Assembly (NCBI GenBank): GCA_902602185.1
Contig: CACKPV010000003.1
Coordinates: forward strand, 1 to 64,000
From: an uncultured SAR86 cluster bacterium
GTDB lineage: Bacteria > Pseudomonadota > Gammaproteobacteria > Magnimaribacterales > D2472
Length of the DNA stretch: 64,000 nucleotides
Direction: 5' to 3'
The translations under genes and the position numbers were made by a program. The notes beneath the pieces were generated by a model. It was not told where the DNA came from and searched no databases. It worked only from the letters and a program-made list of their open reading frames with translations. This document shows, in pieces, positions 60,160 through 64,000 of the stretch. The first letter of the stretch is position 1. Each line of letters begins with the position of its first letter.

Positions 60160-61408
60160 CGCATGCAACAACGAGTCCTGTCATACAAGATGCTAAAGTT
60201 GCACCAATTAGTGCTTTAAAAGATACACTCACAATATCACTTCTTCTATCAGGAGCCATTGCACCAACACCTGCAATCAAAATCCCAACTGATGAAAAGT
60301 TAGCAAATCCACATAATGCATAAAGGGTAATCAATTTTGATTGCTCTGATAATAATCCTGGTTCAAGAGAAGCTAGACCATTATAGGCAACAAATTCATT
60401 GAGGGCAGTTTTCACTCCAAGTAATTGTCCAGCAATGATAGCTTCTTCCCAAGGAATACCCATAAGCCAGCAAATAGGAGCAAAAATATAACCTAAAATA
60501 ACTTGCAAAGACAAATCGTCATGGATCAATCCCAGCAAGGAATCAAACAAAGCAACAAATGTAATAAATACAATCAAAATAGCACCTACACTCAGAGCAA
60601 TTTCAAGGCCATCTCTGGTCCCACGAGTGACTGCATCCATTTGACTGTTATATAACTTGGGAAGTTCAGAGTCATCAAATTGTGTTATTTCATTTGATGG
60701 CATGAGTATATTGGCATAAATGATAGCTGCAGGCACTGAAATGATAGATGCTGTTATCAAGTGCTGGATTAAAACAATATCTGGAAATTGATTATTTAAC
60801 ATACTTACTAAAGCAACCATAATTGAGCCAGCTACAGTAGACATCCCTGCAGTCAGTAAAATTAGGATTTCTTTCTTTGACAACTTAGATAAGTATGGCC
60901 GGATTACTAATGGCGCTTCAACTTGACCAACAAAAACATTGGCAGCAGCTCCAAGTCCTATGGGTCCACCTATATTAAATAATCTTTGACAAATCTTAGA
61001 AAATCCGTCGACAATAATCTTCAATACCTTGATGTGCCATAACCAAGCTGTTAATGCAGACATCACCAAAATAAAAGGAAGAATCCCAAATGCAAAATAG
61101 GCTGACTGAACCTGCACAGATGGGTCTTCTAAGGAAAATGGAAGAGCTGGACTCGATAAAAATCCAAAGAGAAACGAAGTACCTTTAGCAGTTGCATTTT
61201 GTAAAGCAATTACACCATCTCCAAGGAATTTAAAGGCATCGACAATTAACGGAACTTTCAATAAAAGAATTGCTAAAACAATCTGAAAAATTATTCCTAT
61301 CCCAATACTCTTATAGTTTACATTTTTAAGGTTCTGGGAGAATGGAAGTGCAATTAATACTAACCCAAAAAAACCCACCAAAAGTTGAAGTAAATATAAC
61401 AGAGACAT
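60146..61408 (-). CDS. Concentrative nucleoside transporter (NupC/CNT)
   Basis: Sodium- or proton-driven nucleoside importer. CNT features: the gate domain and the GAAANVFVGQVEAPLVIRPYL motif, AGMSTVAGSIM, and a later QLLGVKTALNEFVAY. 420 residues with many helices. It begins six bases after the 2OG oxygenase gene, so the two are probably co-transcribed. Confidence 0.92.
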   Translation of the reverse strand: MSLLYLLQLLVGFFGLVLIALPFSQNLKNVNYKSIGIGIIFQIVLAILLLKVPLIVDAFKFLGDGVIALQNATAKGTSFLFGFLSSPALPFSLEDPSVQVQSAYFAFGILPFILVMSALTAWLWHIKVLKIIVDGFSKICQRLFNIGGPIGLGAAANVFVGQVEAPLVIRPYLSKLSKKEILILLTAGMSTVAGSIMVALVSMLNNQFPDIVLIQHLITASIISVPAAIIYANILMPSNEITQFDDSELPKLYNSQMDAVTRGTRDGLEIALSVGAILIVFITFVALFDSLLGLIHDDLSLQVILGYIFAPICWLMGIPWEEAIIAGQLLGVKTALNEFVAYNGLASLEPGLLSEQSKLITLYALCGFANFSSVGILIAGVGAMAPDRRSDIVSVSFKALIGATLASCMTGLVVACVNLI

Positions 61409-61414
61409 TATTTG

Positions 61415-62317
61415 TTAATAAAGCTTAATTGCTTTAACTCTTTCCTCCAGAAAATCATGAGCTAATACCCCTTCATCATCATCTCGAAATATTGATTTAA
61501 GAACTACTCCGGGAGCAGGATGTAAAAAGAATGGCATGCTAAATCTTGATTTTGACTTACCCTTATTATATTCAATGACTCTATGAGGTGTGCTTTTTAG
61601 ATGGCCATCAGTTATGAGCTGCATCATATCTCCAATATTGCAAACTATTGCATTCGAATTAGCAGATACTGGAATCCAATTATTATCTTTACTCTGAACT
61701 TCTAAACCAGCTTCCTCAGCACCCACAAGCAAAGTAATTAAATTTATATCAGCATGTGCCCTTGCCCTCAAAAGATTTGATGATCCCTCAACTGGAGGAT
61801 AATGAATTAATCTCAAAATTGAATTACCTTTTTCCACTTTGTCAGTGAAGAAATCCTGAGGTTGTTTAAGAATTATGGCAATTGATTCAAGTACACAGAT
61901 TCCTAGTTTATTTAACTGATTAAATAGTTGATTAAAATGGATGTTAAACTGTTCTAGTTCAACAACGGAAACATTTTTGTTAATTCTGGAATCATAGGAT
62001 TCATTTATTTCTGGACCTAAATGCCAAAACTCTTTCATGTCAGCAACCTTTTCACCTAAAGCTGTTTCTTTACCAAAAGGTGTGTAACCCCTCGCACCTC
62101 CTAACTCTGGTCGGGCATATTGATTTTTAGTTTCTTCAGGCAAATCAAAAAATATTTTAGCTTGCTTATAACTTTCCTTTAGTAAATCTGTTTCAATGTC
62201 ATGGTCGACAATTGAGAAAAAACCATGAGAGTGCAGTGCATCATTGAGAAGTAATAGATCACTTTCCTTTTGTTCAAGTAAAGATTGCAATGAGATTGCA
62301 GGAATTGAAGAACTCAT
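61415..62317 (-). CDS. 2-oxoglutarate/Fe(II) oxygenase (isopenicillin-N-synthase-like)
   Basis: Non-haem iron dioxygenase of the IPNS/DIOX type. Iron ligands are His and Asp in RAHADINLITLL and His in STPHRVIEY; the Arg in SRFSMPFFLHP binds 2-oxoglutarate. The N-terminal DIOX domain (HGFFSIVDHDI) is present. 300 residues. Substrate unknown; the nucleoside transporter downstream hints at a nucleoside or base, but this is only context. Confidence 0.85.
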   Translation of the reverse strand: MSSSIPAISLQSLLEQKESDLLLLNDALHSHGFFSIVDHDIETDLLKESYKQAKIFFDLPEETKNQYARPELGGARGYTPFGKETALGEKVADMKEFWHLGPEINESYDSRINKNVSVVELEQFNIHFNQLFNQLNKLGICVLESIAIILKQPQDFFTDKVEKGNSILRLIHYPPVEGSSNLLRARAHADINLITLLVGAEEAGLEVQSKDNNWIPVSANSNAIVCNIGDMMQLITDGHLKSTPHRVIEYNKGKSKSRFSMPFFLHPAPGVVLKSIFRDDDEGVLAHDFLEERVKAIKLY

Positions 62318-62330
62318 AAGTTTAGTTTAA

Positions 62331-62353
62331 CAAAAAAAAAGGGCAGTATAACT
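62331..62353 (-). terminator. Terminator after the Oar-like receptor (bidirectional shape)
   Basis: GGGCAGT / ACTGCCC stem flanked by an A run on one side and a T run on the other. On the minus strand it ends the receptor transcript; the symmetric flanks would also stop opposite transcription. It sits between the receptor stop and the 2OG oxygenase start. Confidence 0.88.
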
Positions 62354-62376
62354 GCCCTTTTTTAATCAATTCAAAC

Positions 62377-64000
62377 TTAGAATTCGTAAGAAAAACCAAG
62401 TTGCCATCTGTAAGATGAATCATCATAATCAATAAATGATCTATCATCATTTATACCGGTGATAATATATCTTCCTTGATCATCCCAACCATCAATCTCA
62501 AGAACTCCTTGATCAGAATATTTAAATCTTCTAATGCCTCTATCTTCTTCGAAAAGATTAAGAACATTCATTACATCCAGATAAAGAATAAATTTATCAT
62601 TTTCCATGAATCCAGGAAAATCTTGAGAAAGTCTTAAATCAAGATTTCTGTAATATGGTGCTCTTCCTTGTCTTTTTGGAACAGTGCTTCCAGCAAAACC
62701 ACTTAAACCAAGATCAGCTATGTGATTAAGAACCTCGATTTCAGAAATTCCGTCATAAACAACATTTGGATCATTTGGTCCAGGAACATAAATTAGAACA
62801 TTGTAATCTCTATCAAATAACTCAGGACCATCATTGTAAGTATGGCTGTAAGGTCTGCCTGAGTAAGCACTATAAAATAAGGATAGTGTTGTATCATAAC
62901 CACTTCCTTCATTCCAAGTATAATCAGCTCCAGCTATCAATCTGTGCTCTTGAGCCCATTTGCTTGGACCCATAACTGGTTCAAGAGCACTTGGTCTTGA
63001 CTCTCCTCTATAATTAGATCTCATTTGTGATGATGTACTATCATATAAGGATTCTGCAGTTAAATTTGTGTAAGAAATAAATGCATTTATGCCGTTATCA
63101 AAATCTTTATCGGCTGATAATGTTATTGAAGTCGAGCCTCCTTTAGAGGTATTTCTTGTATATAAATTATCAGAAAACCCATTATTATAAATTGGTCGGC
63201 CATCGGCAGCATAAAAATCAACTCCAGCTTGAGCAGTTCCAGCATCATAGTAATCAAATGCGTCAATATTATTGGTTTTTGTTAAACCTGCTTTTAATCT
63301 AGCACCATTCGATGTGTAGATGGTTAAATCCATAGCAAATCTTAGGTCATTTGGAACTGTTAAACCCGGAGCAAAGGCATTAGCTGCACCACCACGCATT
63401 GTTGATAGGTCTAGCAATGTATGTAATTGGGTACCGTCATAATAATCTCTCCAATCGAAACCATTTTCACCGGTAACATAATCACCTAACATCCAATGAC
63501 CCACAAAAACAGTTGACATTCCATTAGCAGATCCAAAAGGAGCAAGATACCAAACTTGAGGAACTCTTCCTTGGAAAACTCCAACTCCACCAGAAAGTTC
63601 AGCACCATCAATCCAAGAGGCTTCACTGAAAATTTTAGCTCCACTCATGTCAAGCTGATATCCAAAACGTGGTTGAATTACTTCTGAATCAATTCCTAAA
63701 TTATTATCAAAACCTGCAATAGCAGCATAATTTGGGTTTAGAGGAATTTCACTATTTGTAACCATTGTGTCAACTCTGACACCAAAATTAATTGTAAGAA
63801 TGTCACTAACATCCACTACATCTTCAACATAAAATGATTCAATTTCAATTTCAGCACCTGCAGCAGCAGTGGCAAGATTGTTATCCCAAGGTTTGATAAA
63901 TCTCATATATGTCATATTTCCAGTAAGAAAATCGTCAACACTATTCCATCTCCATCTTCCATTCTCATATGGTATGAATAAATTATAGGCAAATCTGTCG
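62377..64000 (-). CDS. TonB-dependent receptor, Oar-like (5' end outside window)
   Basis: The frame is open past the ATG at 63915 to the window edge (FAYNLFIPYENGRWRWNS), so this is the C-terminal part, about 540 residues. The barrel ends in WQLGFSYEF. RNLDLRLSQDFPGF, LYLDVMNVLNLF and SGRPYSHTYN resemble Oar-type receptors, which often carry a carboxypeptidase-like N-terminal domain. Ligand unknown. Confidence 0.88.
   Translation of the reverse strand, partial: DRFAYNLFIPYENGRWRWNSVDDFLTGNMTYMRFIKPWDNNLATAAAGAEIEIESFYVEDVVDVSDILTINFGVRVDTMVTNSEIPLNPNYAAIAGFDNNLGIDSEVIQPRFGYQLDMSGAKIFSEASWIDGAELSGGVGVFQGRVPQVWYLAPFGSANGMSTVFVGHWMLGDYVTGENGFDWRDYYDGTQLHTLLDLSTMRGGAANAFAPGLTVPNDLRFAMDLTIYTSNGARLKAGLTKTNNIDAFDYYDAGTAQAGVDFYAADGRPIYNNGFSDNLYTRNTSKGGSTSITLSADKDFDNGINAFISYTNLTAESLYDSTSSQMRSNYRGESRPSALEPVMGPSKWAQEHRLIAGADYTWNEGSGYDTTLSLFYSAYSGRPYSHTYNDGPELFDRDYNVLIYVPGPNDPNVVYDGISEIEVLNHIADLGLSGFAGSTVPKRQGRAPYYRNLDLRLSQDFPGFMENDKFILYLDVMNVLNLFEEDRGIRRFKYSDQGVLEIDGWDDQGRYIITGINDDRSFIDYDDSSYRWQLGFSYEF

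Overview
The window is AT-rich and very densely coded. Most genes are on the plus strand, and the best overall match is a streamlined marine gammaproteobacterium, probably SAR86-like. That assignment is an inference from three things: classic gammaproteobacterial operons (isc, rlmN-ispG-hisS-yfgM-bamB-der, sdhCDAB-sucAB-lpd-sucCD, rpsP-rimM-trmD-rplS, hom-thrC, prfB-lysS), TonB-dependent receptors beside secreted hydrolases, and a TPR-sulfotransferase, a Ni superoxide dismutase and TspO. Genes commonly overlap by 1-14 bases, and TTG starts are frequent. No gene-free stretch exceeds about 160 bases; the longest, 34306-34461, holds the groEL terminator and the sodN leader. I saw no tRNA, rRNA, CRISPR array or insertion sequence.

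Layout. 1-1779: the end of iscS, then iscU-iscA-fdx-iscX, with hscBA missing. 1813-8926: ndk, rlmN, ispG, hisS, yfgM, bamB, der. 8993-19767: succinate dehydrogenase, 2-oxoglutarate dehydrogenase and succinyl-CoA ligase as one TCA block. 19756-32292: a MATE exporter, an acyltransferase whose only good start is AUC, pdxB, msrB, murJ, ribF-ileS-lspA-ispH, ampD-ampG and a VanZ-like protein. 32358-35242: groESL, then sodN-sodX (nickel superoxide dismutase and its maturation protease). 35216-37090 (minus): a CorB-like CBS protein and a short YpjD-like protein. 37172-40086: rpsP-rimM-trmD-rplS, where S16 has a long acidic C-terminal repeat tail and L19 a roughly 210-residue acidic N-terminal extension. 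40088-46220: xerD, dsbC, hom, thrC, a PhzF-family gene and prfB with its programmed +1 frameshift.

At about 46441-46447 the first quarter of lysS runs directly into the body of a TonB-dependent receptor that lacks its plug domain. This is either a real deletion or a chimeric assembly join, so linkage between the two sides should be treated with care. To the right the content is accessory: a secreted small protein, a peptidase E / exonuclease / TPR-sulfotransferase operon, a BCCT transporter, an alpha/beta hydrolase, a large TonB receptor with a tyrosine-rich loop, two further hydrolases (one a secreted PHB-depolymerase-like esterase), a KAS III-like enzyme, an unlisted 48-residue membrane protein, TspO, a nucleoside transporter, a 2OG-Fe(II) oxygenase and the end of an Oar-like TonB receptor.

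The least explained feature is the pair of matching acidic extensions on two ribosomal proteins of one operon. L19 additionally carries a short Rho_N/SAP-like motif and a basic aromatic N-terminus that recalls the FtsY A domain.
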